The position numbers and the translations under genes were made by a program. This document shows positions 1 through 7,735 of a stretch of 40,063 nt of DNA, one piece after another. Numbering within the stretch: position 1 is the stretch's first letter; each line of letters starts with the position of its first letter. The notes below the pieces were generated by a model. The model worked only from the letters and a program-made list of their open reading frames with translations, had not been told where the DNA came from and searched no databases. Source of the DNA: Clostridiaceae bacterium (GTDB lineage Bacteria; Bacillota; Clostridia; Lachnospirales; Lachnospiraceae); the NCBI GenBank assembly GCA_009911305.1, contig QXXC01000037.1, forward strand, positions 1-40,063. Direction: 5' to 3'.

Positions 1-100
1 AAGGCTTAACCAGAAGCCTTTTGTCTTAAGAATTTTCAGGGTTTTACATACTGTTCAGTTTTCAAGGTTCTGTGTTGTTGTCTCTCTCAGCAACTTTTAT
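1..100 (-). other. Leader of an rRNA operon running off the left edge (probable)
   Basis: Read on the minus strand, positions 79-56 give AACCTTGAAAACTGAACAG, a motif typically found just ahead of 16S or 23S rRNA in Clostridia and Bacilli. It lies downstream of two tandem strong promoters (see 101-129 and 206-234), so the mature rRNA gene, probably 16S, would begin beyond position 1. A 7-bp perfect inverted repeat sits at 1-20 (AAGGCTT / AAGCCTT, 6-nt loop) and may be a processing stem. No mature rRNA sequence is inside the window, so the assignment rests on the leader motif and promoters only. Confidence 0.6.
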
Positions 101-129
101 AGTCTATCATATGTTTCTGTGTTTGTCAA
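101..129 (-). promoter_or_regulatory. rRNA-type promoter P2 (downstream)
   Basis: On the minus strand a perfect -35 TTGACA (129-124) is followed after exactly 17 nt by TAGACT (106-101). An A-rich tract immediately upstream (about 130-150) resembles an UP element. It is the promoter nearest to the rRNA-leader motif. Confidence 0.65.
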
Positions 130-205
130 CAACTTTTTTAACTTTTTTTGTCTCTTTTCAGGTTTTCCTGTCTAATTTGGTTTCCTGTTTTTCAAGGCGA
201 GTATT

Positions 206-234
206 ATAATAGCAAACTCTCAGGGAAAAGTCAA
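206..234 (-). promoter_or_regulatory. rRNA-type promoter P1 (upstream)
   Basis: On the minus strand TTGACT (234-229), a 17-nt spacer, and TATTAT (211-206; TATAAT lies in a 3-nt shifted register). An A-rich tract precedes it at 240-255. Tandem promoters about 105 nt apart with A-tracts are the usual layout of rrn operons. Confidence 0.65.
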
Positions 235-462
235 CCCTGTTTTTAACTTTTTTTCCTGTTTTTTACAAATCACCCATAGTTCCACTTTGATCCAGCGCCG
301 CGTTGTCTTCAGTCATGAATACCGCCATATTGTCCTGACACAACTCAACACCGGAAAATGCTGTTATTTACTATATTATTTCCAATTTTGCTCTCCATAA
401 AGCGGCAACATCGAGGAATGGCGACGGCAAATGAATTCTTATAAGCAATGATGCATTAAAGC
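235..462. other. Intergenic stretch, no gene seen
   Basis: Between the rrn promoters and the hairpin at 463 I see no ORF with a ribosome-binding site, no tRNA and no strong promoter. It is probably the upstream flank of the rRNA operon. Confidence 0.5.
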
Positions 463-493
463 AAAGGCGTTTAGAATCATCCAAAACGCCTTT
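463..493 (-). terminator. Hairpin downstream of the GGDEF gene, likely terminator
   Basis: Perfect 10-bp inverted repeat AAAGGCGTTT (463-472) / AAACGCCTTT (484-493) with an 11-nt loop, 65 nt past the stop of the diguanylate cyclase gene. The following minus-strand sequence is GCTTTAATG, a poor U-run, so termination efficiency is uncertain. Confidence 0.5.
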
Positions 494-557
494 ATGTTAG
501 CGGCATGCTTCTCTTGTCTATTACCTGCGCCGCAATCCGTCAAAAAATAAGCGAAAA

Positions 558-1826
558 TCACCGCATTTGTATATGGTACTTTTCTTTATTTTTCCGTTTA
601 CAGAGATACATTTGCTCATCTGCGATCTGTGTGAGCTCATCCAATGAATATCGGGGCGCGGATCCACCGATCTCCACAACGCCGTAGCTGAAGCTGGAAA
701 TATAATCTCCGCTGCCTTTTTCTGAAAATTCATGAAGAGCCTGTGAAAGCTTCTTCCGTGCCAACTGCCCGCTGCACCGGTAAAGTATCACAGCGAATTC
801 ATCCCCTCCGATTCTGGCAAACTCATCGCTGCTTCGTATATTTTTCTGGATAATGGCGACAAATGATTGGATATACCGATCCCCCTCCAGATGTCCAAAC
901 TGGTCATTCACCGTTTTTAACCCGTCCAGATCCAGGAAGCAGTATGCCGCCTCCTCGCCCGTCTGCAAAATCTTGTTCATGTGCTCTTCATAATAAAACC
1001 GGTTTCTGATTCCTGTCATCGGATCATGATATGCCTTCATGGCAAGCTTCTCTGCCTGTCTCTTCTGCTCTGTAACATCTGATATGACATATACAAACGA
1101 TTTATGTTCCATCCATTCAACCGGAAACGTATTGATTTCATAAACATGTTTTTTATCGTCAGTTATCTCACGAGTCTTCTCATCGCATCTTGCCCAGTTC
1201 CGAAGCTGTTCACAAAAAGAGAGGTGATATTTACAGAGGGAAGGATCCGTCTCTTCCTCCCCCTTTCTTTTATTGCAGTAAACAATCTCTTTTGTCTCTG
1301 TGTCAACAACCAGAATCCACTCATTGCGCTTATTAATCAGCTCCATCAGGAATTCATTATACTGTTTTATGACAACCGCTCTTTTTTCAACCTCGTCCCG
1401 TTCTTTCTTTAACAGACGCTCCCGCTCCTTTAACTGTCCTGTCATGGTATTAAAGGCATCCGAAAATTCTCCCAGGCCGGAAACGCGCTGGGAATAATCG
1501 CCCGAAGCCACTTGGGCGGCCTGCCAGGTTAAATGATTCAAAACAGAACTTATGTTCTTTAAATTATCACATAAAAAATTATCCCTGGGCGGATACTGCC
1601 CTGACAGGTTTCCTCTTGAAATCTCCCCGGAATAGCGCAGCATTTCTTTCACCGCCTCTTCCAGGAACTGGAGTCCCGCTCCCAAACGCCTGTACGGCTC
1701 ATCCAGCTCGTCCACAGACAGCGTCTGAACATCCCCGCCATACAAAATATCTTTTAAATAGTCAAAAAGAAGGCCGCAATTCCTCTCTTCCCTTGTCTGC
1801 CCCGCTTCTACTGCCCTATTCTCCAT
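558..1826 (-). CDS. Cytoplasmic GGDEF diguanylate cyclase with HAMP-like and PAS-like regions
   Basis: The 422-aa protein should condense two GTP into cyclic di-GMP. The C-terminal GGDEF domain starts near residue 266 (HDPMTGIRNR) and carries an intact GGDEF at 340-344. An inhibitory-site RxxD (RSSD, 331-334) lies five residues before it, so it looks active and product-inhibited. Residues 105-135 (GDYSQRV...FNTMTGQL) resemble a HAMP linker, 135-160 are a charged coiled-coil, and 165-255 look like a PAS domain with several cysteines. No transmembrane segment is seen, so the HAMP-like region is in a soluble protein. The ATG at 1826 lies inside the 3' end of the upstream V4R gene (11-nt overlap), implying co-translation. 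Its input probably comes from the V4R partner, the PAS domain, or both. Confidence 0.88.
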   Translation of the reverse strand: MENRAVEAGQTREERNCGLLFDYLKDILYGGDVQTLSVDELDEPYRRLGAGLQFLEEAVKEMLRYSGEISRGNLSGQYPPRDNFLCDNLKNISSVLNHLTWQAAQVASGDYSQRVSGLGEFSDAFNTMTGQLKERERLLKKERDEVEKRAVVIKQYNEFLMELINKRNEWILVVDTETKEIVYCNKRKGEEETDPSLCKYHLSFCEQLRNWARCDEKTREITDDKKHVYEINTFPVEWMEHKSFVYVISDVTEQKRQAEKLAMKAYHDPMTGIRNRFYYEEHMNKILQTGEEAAYCFLDLDGLKTVNDQFGHLEGDRYIQSFVAIIQKNIRSSDEFARIGGDEFAVILYRCSGQLARKKLSQALHEFSEKGSGDYISSFSYGVVEIGGSAPRYSLDELTQIADEQMYLCKRKNKEKYHIQMR

Positions 1827-2379
1827 CTGCCTGCCAGCCTTCCTTTTTTAAAGCTTCAACCCGAAACCGGCAGACGCGTGAGCCCGTGCCCCAGCAGTCC
1901 ACCTCAACCGCCTGACACGTCACGTTGCTGTATGCAGACAGAATGCCTGCAATCAGGCCTTCATCATAATTGCACACCGCCTCTCCCAAAAGCGGCATAC
2001 CGGAACAGTCTGCATCCTCAGAAACGGTCAGGATAAGCTTTTTCTCCTTTCCATCCTGCGCCTCTACCCGCAGAATTCCCATCTTCATCTCCTCGATGCG
2101 CGCCTGGAGCTGCGCGATAAATTCATTAAAGGGCAGCGACAGATCCAGCAGATGCTGTGCAATATATGTACCGGCTCTGCGCCCTGCCTTTCTGAAAATT
2201 TCAATTTGTTTTTCTTTTCCACATTGGCTGATTATCTCCTCCCGAAGGGAAAATTCCATAAGACGATATACCATGATCGGAATCTCGCTTCCCAGAATTC
2301 TCCGCTCCTCTTTGCCAAATTTCATATAATCAGACAAATCCAGCTCTTTACCGTTTTCCAGAAATACGTTTCGTTTCAC
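1816..2379 (-). CDS. V4R-domain (4-vinyl reductase-like) sensor protein
   Basis: A 187-aa soluble protein. Its C-terminal half (about 95-178) fits the V4R small-molecule-binding domain: a CNYDEGLIAGIL segment followed by VEVDCWGTGSRVCRF with conserved Cys and Gly. V4R domains occur in bacteriochlorophyll enzymes, in activators of aromatic catabolism and in standalone sensors, where they bind hydrophobic ligands. The start is GTG at 2379 behind AAAGGAAG. The gene overlaps the downstream diguanylate cyclase by 11 nt and has its own promoter (2459-2487). I infer that it senses a ligand for the cyclase; the ligand is unknown. Confidence 0.75.
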   Translation of the reverse strand: MKRNVFLENGKELDLSDYMKFGKEERRILGSEIPIMVYRLMEFSLREEIISQCGKEKQIEIFRKAGRRAGTYIAQHLLDLSLPFNEFIAQLQARIEEMKMGILRVEAQDGKEKKLILTVSEDADCSGMPLLGEAVCNYDEGLIAGILSAYSNVTCQAVEVDCWGTGSRVCRFRVEALKKEGWQADGE

Positions 2380-2458
2380 AGGCTTTCTTCCTTTCTGGCA
2401 GACTTCCGGAGGGAATCATCCAGCCGCTCTCATCTGCCGCTTCTGCGGATATTGGCCT

Positions 2459-2487
2459 ATTATACTGAAAAAACGGCGCCTTGTAAA
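2459..2487 (-). promoter_or_regulatory. Sigma-A promoter for the V4R-GGDEF operon
   Basis: On the minus strand TTTACA (2487-2482), 17-nt spacer, perfect TATAAT (2464-2459). It lies 80 nt upstream of the V4R GTG start and downstream of the histidine kinase stop, so this pair can be transcribed separately from the kinase. Confidence 0.7.
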
Positions 2488-2501
2488 GCAGTCCCGGTAT
2501 T

Positions 2502-4298
2502 TTATTTTATGATCGCCCGAATACGGCCGTCCCCATTCTCAAGCCCTGCGTCCAGGCCGTGAAGCCTCAGAATCTTTCTCGCCAGGAACAGCCCCATCCC
2601 CATATGCCGGTTCCCGCCGCCTGCTTCCTTTGCCCCTGAGTAAAACAGATCAAAGGCATGAAGGAGCTGATCCTCCTTAAGCGGCAGACCGGTATTCTCT
2701 ATCACGCACTGCCCTGTCCCGATTCGGATCCATATGCCGCCGTCCGGCTGATTGTACTCCACTGCGTTGGACAGCAGGTTCCACACCGCCTTTGCGAGAT
2801 AATTCCGGTCGCCATTTACCACAAAGCTTCCCTCTTCCTGATACTCCACCGCAAGACGCATCTCCTGAAGCTTTGGCTCAAGCCTTGCCATCTGCTCCCG
2901 TATCAGCTCTGAAAAGGATACGGGCTCATTTCCCAGAACCAGCTCTTCTGAATCCAGCTTTGAAAGCTCAATCATCTCCGCTGCCATTTGATCCATCTCC
3001 TCCGTCTGCCGGATGATCTGGGCGAGGTAATAATCGCGTTTCTCTTCCATATTATGCTCCAGGAGATTTTCTGCAAAATTCCGAATCACGCCAAGCGGCG
3101 TCTTCAGCTCATGGGCCATGGCATTGATAAAGTCCCGTCTGTTTTCCTCAAGCGCTGCCTGTCTGTCATACGTCCTGCTAAATGAGCGCACAATCCCCGC
3201 CATGCATACAAGCGTCAGTGCCGCTCCCGCCAGATATACATATTTCATATAATCCATGGCCGCGAGCCACGGACGGCCTTCCATACGGATCTCCATGTAA
3301 GCAGACGGCGCGTCCACCATCCCCACCTTTAACTGGTACCGCCCCCTGTAATAAAGCCCGTCTGAGTCGATTATAAAAGGCGGTTCTTCTAGACCGGATT
3401 CCCAGACAAATTCCCCTGTCTCAGGAATGTCATGCAGGTAGGGGCTCTCGCTCCATTTCTTCCATTTTTCATAGGATCCGCCCCCATATACATCCATATA
3501 AGGAAGTCCCAGATTCGTTTCGCTGGAAATGACTCCCTCCGTTCTCTCTGCATCTGGGACGGCCGGATTGAGCCATTGCCACACGATCTCGCTGTCCGTC
3601 TCATAAAAGGTCTTACCCTCTCCCATCTCTTGTCCGGTCGCATAATCAACTGTCACGCCGGAATCCTGTATATGCCTGCTCCCAGTCACCGGATCCGTAT
3701 ACCAATCCCCGTCCCATTCCCCCTCCTCTGTCCACATGAGCTCCTGAACATAAATTGCCCAAAGCTCACGCCCATTTGGAGAAACTCTCACCGAAAAGCG
3801 CAATGGATCCGGCTGTGTCAGATCCCATGTCTGTACCCTTTTACTGTTATACCTAGCTAACTGTATCTTTTCCTCCTGAGAAAGGAAATCATCCAGCGCA
3901 AAGGATGCGTATTCGCGGATCACTGTGCCGCTCTCCCGCACGGAGCTGCCGCCGACCTGATCCCGGCTTTTGGCCAACAGCTTCCCATCCTCATCATAGA
4001 ATGCCACAGAGATGAGCAGCCGGTCACTGTCCACTCTCCAAAGCTCCTCATTGGCCAGAGCCTGATAGAAATCTTTTCTCTGTGCCTCGTCCCATCCATC
4101 CCGGACTTCCTCCATCGAAAATTCCTTTTCCGACGCCTTTTTTGCGAGTATGGTCACAGCGCCCTCCCTGAAGCGCTGTCCGTAATCGTCTGCAAATTGC
4201 TCTTTCACAAGCCACGTCGCCAGTCCTGTAATCGCCAGATACATAACACCAAAGCCCGCCGCTGCCGGCCTCCAAAAGGTCTTCTTTTTTCTCCTCAT
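2502..4298 (-). CDS. Two-component sensor histidine kinase with large extracellular domain
   Basis: A 598-aa membrane kinase that should phosphorylate the response regulator encoded just upstream. TM1 is about 13-31, an extracytoplasmic domain rich in Trp, Tyr and Asp spans about 32-350, and TM2 is about 353-371. The HisKA box INAMAHELKTPLG has the phospho-accepting His near 396. The ATPase part has an N-box WNLLSNAVEYNQ and a G2-like MGMGLFLARK. The usual G1 DxGxG is replaced by ENTG. The reading frame is open to 4511, but the start at 4298 is preferred because GGAGGT lies 8 nt before this ATG and because the upstream 71 codons run through a palindromic repeat (4312-4471). The ligand cannot be told from sequence. 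Confidence 0.85.
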   Translation of the reverse strand: MRRKKKTFWRPAAAGFGVMYLAITGLATWLVKEQFADDYGQRFREGAVTILAKKASEKEFSMEEVRDGWDEAQRKDFYQALANEELWRVDSDRLLISVAFYDEDGKLLAKSRDQVGGSSVRESGTVIREYASFALDDFLSQEEKIQLARYNSKRVQTWDLTQPDPLRFSVRVSPNGRELWAIYVQELMWTEEGEWDGDWYTDPVTGSRHIQDSGVTVDYATGQEMGEGKTFYETDSEIVWQWLNPAVPDAERTEGVISSETNLGLPYMDVYGGGSYEKWKKWSESPYLHDIPETGEFVWESGLEEPPFIIDSDGLYYRGRYQLKVGMVDAPSAYMEIRMEGRPWLAAMDYMKYVYLAGAALTLVCMAGIVRSFSRTYDRQAALEENRRDFINAMAHELKTPLGVIRNFAENLLEHNMEEKRDYYLAQIIRQTEEMDQMAAEMIELSKLDSEELVLGNEPVSFSELIREQMARLEPKLQEMRLAVEYQEEGSFVVNGDRNYLAKAVWNLLSNAVEYNQPDGGIWIRIGTGQCVIENTGLPLKEDQLLHAFDLFYSGAKEAGGGNRHMGMGLFLARKILRLHGLDAGLENGDGRIRAIIK

Positions 4299-4311
4299 CC
4301 TTCCACCTCCA

Positions 4312-4471
4312 GAGTGTGTCTGAAAAATGCTTTCTGCCAGATGTGCGTTCCGCTTTGTGGGAGATTTGGGCCAAATGAACGCGGCGCAGTGGGCTGCGTT
4401 AGGTGAATTTGGCCCAAATGTGCCGCAAAGTGGGGCGTGCAGATGGCGGGAATGATGTTTCAAACACGCTC
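4312..4471. repeat. 160-bp palindromic repeat, family A, full copy
   Basis: A long imperfect inverted repeat. The left end GAGTGTGTCTGAAA (4312) mirrors the right end, which reads GAGCGTGTTTGAAA on the minus strand from 4471. Matching inner blocks include GCCAGATGTGCG, a CTTTGTGG-like block and ATTTGGGCCAAAT on both arms. It is closely related to the half copy at 22551-22637. It has no coding capacity of its own and resembles a MITE or REP-type element able to fold into one long hairpin. It begins three nt upstream of the kinase SD and ends inside the response-regulator gene. Confidence 0.8.
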
Positions 4472-5125
4472 TAGCCGATAACCGGATTTGCGCACGGTCT
4501 GTATGGCGCACCCGCAGGAGCCGAGCGCCCTGCGCAGCTTTTTGATGTGATTGTCAACTACCCGTTCGTTCCCGTCAAAATCATAGCCCCAGAATCGGAT
4601 CAGAAGCTGCTCCCTGCTGTAAATCCGCCCCGGATTCTGCATGAAAAACAGGAGCATTTCATACTCTTTAGGCGGCAGAGCCAGGAGCACCCCGTTGTTC
4701 CACACCCTCCGGCCCGCTATATCCGCCTTAAGAGATCCCGCCTCCAGAAAATCAGCGCTTTTGTGCGCCCGTCGTGTGAGCGCCATAGCCTTTGCATACA
4801 GCACAGGCAGGGAAAACGGCTTTGTCACATAATCGTCCGCCCCCAGCGAATACCCGTTCAGCTCGTCCTCCTCCAGCACCCGGGCCGTTATAAAAACAAC
4901 CGGAACTTCACTGATCTTGCGAATCTCGCGGCACACGGCAAAGCCATCCAGCCCTGGCAGCGTCACATCCAGCAAAATCAAATGAAAGCTCTCCCGCCTC
5001 AAACGCTCTGCCGCACGCGCCCCATTCCCCTCTGTATAAACGCTCCAGCCCCTTCCGCTAAAGTAATCGGCCGCAGCCTCGGCAAGCAGACGGTCATCTT
5101 CCACAATCAACAGCTTTGCTCCCAT
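4460..5125 (-). CDS. OmpR-family response regulator
   Basis: A 221-aa DNA-binding regulator. The receiver domain occupies 1-115 with an acidic pair (VEDD, near 9-12), the phospho-acceptor Asp in LLDVTLPG (near 51), and the Lys in VTKPF. The winged-helix DNA-binding domain covers about 130-220 (PPKEYEMLLFF, RVVDNHIKKLRRAL). ATG at 5125 is chosen because GGAGAG sits 5 nt before it; a GTG two codons earlier overlaps that SD. Odd feature: the last three codons and the stop (GAG CGT GTT TGA, 4471-4460) are the terminal bases of repeat family A, so the native C-terminus may have been changed by the insertion. The partner kinase follows 160 nt downstream. Confidence 0.88.
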   Translation of the reverse strand: MGAKLLIVEDDRLLAEAAADYFSGRGWSVYTEGNGARAAERLRRESFHLILLDVTLPGLDGFAVCREIRKISEVPVVFITARVLEEDELNGYSLGADDYVTKPFSLPVLYAKAMALTRRAHKSADFLEAGSLKADIAGRRVWNNGVLLALPPKEYEMLLFFMQNPGRIYSREQLLIRFWGYDFDGNERVVDNHIKKLRRALGSCGCAIQTVRKSGYRLERV

Positions 5126-5308
5126 ACGCACTCTCCATTATTGGTCTTTTTGATGGTTTTATTTTATCATCTTAATATATCCTTTTTGTATCCTTATTTA
5201 CATTGTTATGATATACTATGAGTTAGAATGTATCTGCCGTCCGCCGACAATGAACCGTAACGCCGGCCTAAACAGACAAACATGAACAGCCCCGGAGGTA
5301 ATATGTTT

Positions 5309-5812
5309 ATGAACTCCCGCGTCCTCCACACGATCGAGCCGATCTTTGATTCCGGCTCGCGTATCCTGATTCTCGGCTCCTTTCCCTCTGTCAAATCGAG
5401 GGAGAGCCAGTTTTATTACGGCAATCCCAGAAATCGGTTCTGGCTGGTTTTGGCCGCGCTTTTTGAAGAACCTGTTCCGGACTCGGTTCCGGACAAGCGC
5501 CGCTTTCTTCTGCGGCATAAAATCGCAGTCTGGGATGTGATTCAGAGCTGTGAAATCACAGGCTCCAACGACAGCTCCATCCGTGATCCCCTGCCCAATG
5601 ATCTGAACCGAATCCTCTCCGTATCCCCCGTTTCCCGTATCTTTACAAACGGGAGCGCCGCTGCGCGCCTTTATAAGCGGTTCTGCTTTCCGCTTACGAA
5701 CATCGAAGCCGTCCCGCTCCCGTCCACCAGCCCCGCCAATGCAGCGGCAGACATACAAGCTCTCCTGAAAGCCTGGAGCCGTGTCAGGGATGCGTCAGAA
5801 AACCATCCCTGA
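5309..5812 (+). CDS. DNA-deoxyinosine glycosylase (uracil-DNA glycosylase superfamily, family 6)
   Basis: About 167 aa. It is predicted to remove hypoxanthine (deaminated adenine) from DNA as the first step of base-excision repair. Motif 1 is LILGSFPSVKSRESQFYYG followed by NPRNRFW, typical of the HDG family, and motif 2 is near LPSTSPANA at the C-terminal end. Length matches the family. ATG 5309 is 9 nt after GGAGGT (5294-5299); ATG 5303, only 3 nt from the SD, is less likely. The gene stands alone, divergent from the response regulator. Confidence 0.82.
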   Translation: MNSRVLHTIEPIFDSGSRILILGSFPSVKSRESQFYYGNPRNRFWLVLAALFEEPVPDSVPDKRRFLLRHKIAVWDVIQSCEITGSNDSSIRDPLPNDLNRILSVSPVSRIFTNGSAAARLYKRFCFPLTNIEAVPLPSTSPANAAADIQALLKAWSRVRDASENHP

Positions 5813-5833
5813 TTTTTCCGGACACGCTTTAGC

Positions 5834-5856
5834 AAAACGGTTTCGTCCGTTTTGCG
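5834..5856 (+). terminator. Hairpin after the glycosylase gene
   Basis: GCAAAACGG / CCGTTTTGC forms a 9-bp stem with a short loop 20 nt after the stop codon. There is no following U-run, so it may be a weak terminator or an RNA-stabilising stem. Confidence 0.35.
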
Positions 5857-5928
5857 CCTGATACTACTGTTACTGGATGGATGGAGCACTACCTTAACCA
5901 TGCACGATTACTACAACGGAGGCCGCAG

Positions 5929-6870
5929 ATGAATACACCAGCCAGCCATACATTTTCCTACCACTCCTGCAATTTCTGCCCCAGATGCTGCGGCATGGAT
6001 CGCTCCAGGCAGCCCGGATACTGCGGCTGCCCGGATCACATCGTAGCCGCCCGCGCTGCGCTCCATGACTGGGAGGAGCCATGTATCAGCGGATTTCGGG
6101 GAAGCGGAACTGTCTTTTTCAGCGGATGCACACTCCGGTGCTGCTTCTGCCAGAATTACCGGATCAGCAGCGAGCGCTTCGGCGCGCCGGTCACGGAAGA
6201 CCGCCTGGCAGAAATTTTTCTAACCCTTCAGTCTCAGGGCGCGCATAATATTAATTTAGTCACCGCCACGCAGTATCTCCCCTCTGTCCTGACCGCGCTC
6301 AGGGCAGTCCGGCAGCAGCTTGCCATCCCGGTTGTCTATAACTGCGGCGGCTATGAGACAGAGGAAGTGATTGACGCCCTGTCGCCCTACATCGATGTCT
6401 GGCTGCCGGATCTCAAATACTTTGATCCGGGGCTGTCCGCGCGCTATTCCGGGGCCCCGGATTACTTTCAGACAGCCTCCCTGGCCGTAAAGCGCATGAT
6501 CCGCACCGCCGGCCCTCCTGTACTCGAGACGGCTTCCGAAGGCGGACGCAGCGCCCTCTTGCTCAAACGCGGAGTCCTGATACGGCACATGATCCTGCCC
6601 GGCCAGAAACACGATTCCATACGGCTCTTACACTGGATCCACGATGAACTTCCAGAGGATGGCTTCCTCATCAGCCTCATGAGCCAGTACACCCCATATT
6701 ACAAAAGCCCGCTCTACCCTGAGCTGAACCGGCGAATCACCTCCTATGAATATAATGCTGTCCTGAATACAGCCATCGATCTCGGATTGACACAAGGATA
6801 TATGCAGAAAAAAAGCAGTGCAAAAGAAGAATACACACCTCCATTCGGACTGGAGGGAATTGTGAAATGA
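5929..6870 (+). CDS. Radical SAM protein, pyruvate-formate-lyase-activase-like
   Basis: About 313 aa. The radical SAM signature CTLRCCFC (CxxxCxxC) ligates a 4Fe-4S cluster that cleaves S-adenosylmethionine. It is preceded by GSGTVFFSG, and downstream come strand motifs such as VVYNCGGYE and WLPDLKYF, typical of the PflA-like subgroup (COG1313-type). An N-terminal cysteine-rich segment (CNFCPRCCG, YCGC) may bind another cluster or zinc. ATG 5929 is chosen because GGAGG lies 7 nt before it; the frame is open from ATG 5881. The substrate is unknown and no neighbouring glycyl-radical enzyme or other target is present. Confidence 0.8.
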   Translation: MNTPASHTFSYHSCNFCPRCCGMDRSRQPGYCGCPDHIVAARAALHDWEEPCISGFRGSGTVFFSGCTLRCCFCQNYRISSERFGAPVTEDRLAEIFLTLQSQGAHNINLVTATQYLPSVLTALRAVRQQLAIPVVYNCGGYETEEVIDALSPYIDVWLPDLKYFDPGLSARYSGAPDYFQTASLAVKRMIRTAGPPVLETASEGGRSALLLKRGVLIRHMILPGQKHDSIRLLHWIHDELPEDGFLISLMSQYTPYYKSPLYPELNRRITSYEYNAVLNTAIDLGLTQGYMQKKSSAKEEYTPPFGLEGIVK

Positions 6871-6942
6871 CTGCGGTAAGTAACTACAAGCACTTACGCC
6901 GTCCGCTGCTGAATCACAGAAGGCAGTAAACAGCTATGGAAA

Positions 6943-6981
6943 TCGGGTATCGATTGGCTTTGATGCTTAACCGATACCCGA
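6943..6981. terminator. Strong 10-bp hairpin downstream of the radical SAM gene
   Basis: TCGGGTATCG (6943-6952) / CGATACCCGA (6972-6981), perfect stem, 19-nt loop. It has no clear U-run on either strand. It could end the plus-strand radical SAM transcript or the minus-strand transcript from the promoter at 7310-7338. Confidence 0.45.
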
Positions 6982-6982
6982 C

Positions 6983-7338
6983 TCAGTAATTCTCGTCCAT
7001 TGGTTTGTACCTCCTGTTTTTATTATCTATGTAAATTTTTTTACCAACAACCTGCTCTCTTACCAAACCCCCTTTACCATTCTGCTCTTTTCCCGGGCTC
7101 TCTGTTCTTCCTAATAATACTTTCTCGTCATATTACTAAACTGAACTTTTATTCCCGATATTAATATAGACTCATGTTTGATTTCTCAGGTTGTTGTTTT
7201 TCCTTTGTCTGATTTAATAAAGTAAATCAGACGATTTTAATCTCTTCGGTGGTCCGTACCTCCTTTACTTAGATTTTTAATTTAGTGTTCCTTTTGTTTT
7301 GTTGCCTTTATTATACACTCTTTCTTTTGACTTGTCAA
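6983..7338 (-). ncRNA. Unexplained transcribed region with consensus promoter, two SD sites and hairpins
   Basis: A perfect sigma-A promoter on the minus strand (TTGACA 7338-7333, 17 nt, TATAAT 7315-7310) points into about 330 nt of AT-rich DNA without a normal ORF. Downstream are an SD-like GGAGGTAC (about 7263-7256) with no nearby ATG, a perfect 10-bp hairpin (7207-7216 / 7223-7232), then a second AGGAGGTAC (about 7015-7007) followed by a five-codon ORF (M-D-E-N-Y, 7000-6983) and at once the hairpin at 6981-6943. It may be a small RNA, a leader-peptide RNA or the relic of a lost gene. Only the sequence elements are certain. Confidence 0.35.
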
Positions 7339-7735
7339 TACTTTTTTGTGTTATTTACATTTTATTTTTTTAATTAATTTCATTCTCCCAAAATTAAATC
7401 ATTTTAATTGGTTATTTATTATATTTTTTCTAAATTTTCCAAATTAATATAAATAATTCATCACTACTGCCCAACAAAATTTTCTTCACTTACCTCTTGT
7501 ATTTTCCTCCACATTCCGCTATAATAATACCAATTTCAATCATCGGTTCGCCGATGTCCTGTATTGCTGCCGATTTCCGGCGTTTCTTAAAAGGATATTC
7601 ATAGATTCCTGTTCCGAAGTGATTCTGATTCGATTCCGCAGATTTGATGTCATGTTCTTTTATGATTCTGTTTTTCCTTTCATGCACCTGCTGACAAGGC
7701 AGTTGACATAATATTATTTTTCAGGAGGTACCTCT
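7339..7735. other. AT-rich intergenic region, no confident gene
   Basis: This very AT-rich stretch separates the orphan promoter from DUF5688. A 65-codon minus-strand frame (7490-7687) has only a weak SD and no recognisable domain. The plus-strand SD for DUF5688 (AGGAGG, 7722-7727) is clear, but no good -10/-35 pair could be fixed. Confidence 0.4.

Noticed and set aside
4299..4511. N-terminal extension of the first histidine kinase
   Set aside because: These codons translate the palindromic repeat; a strong SD supports the start at 4298, where the signal anchor begins.
7490..7687. 65-codon minus-strand frame in the AT-rich gap
   Set aside because: Weak SD, no domain, no neighbour linkage; kept only as a note in the intergenic entry.
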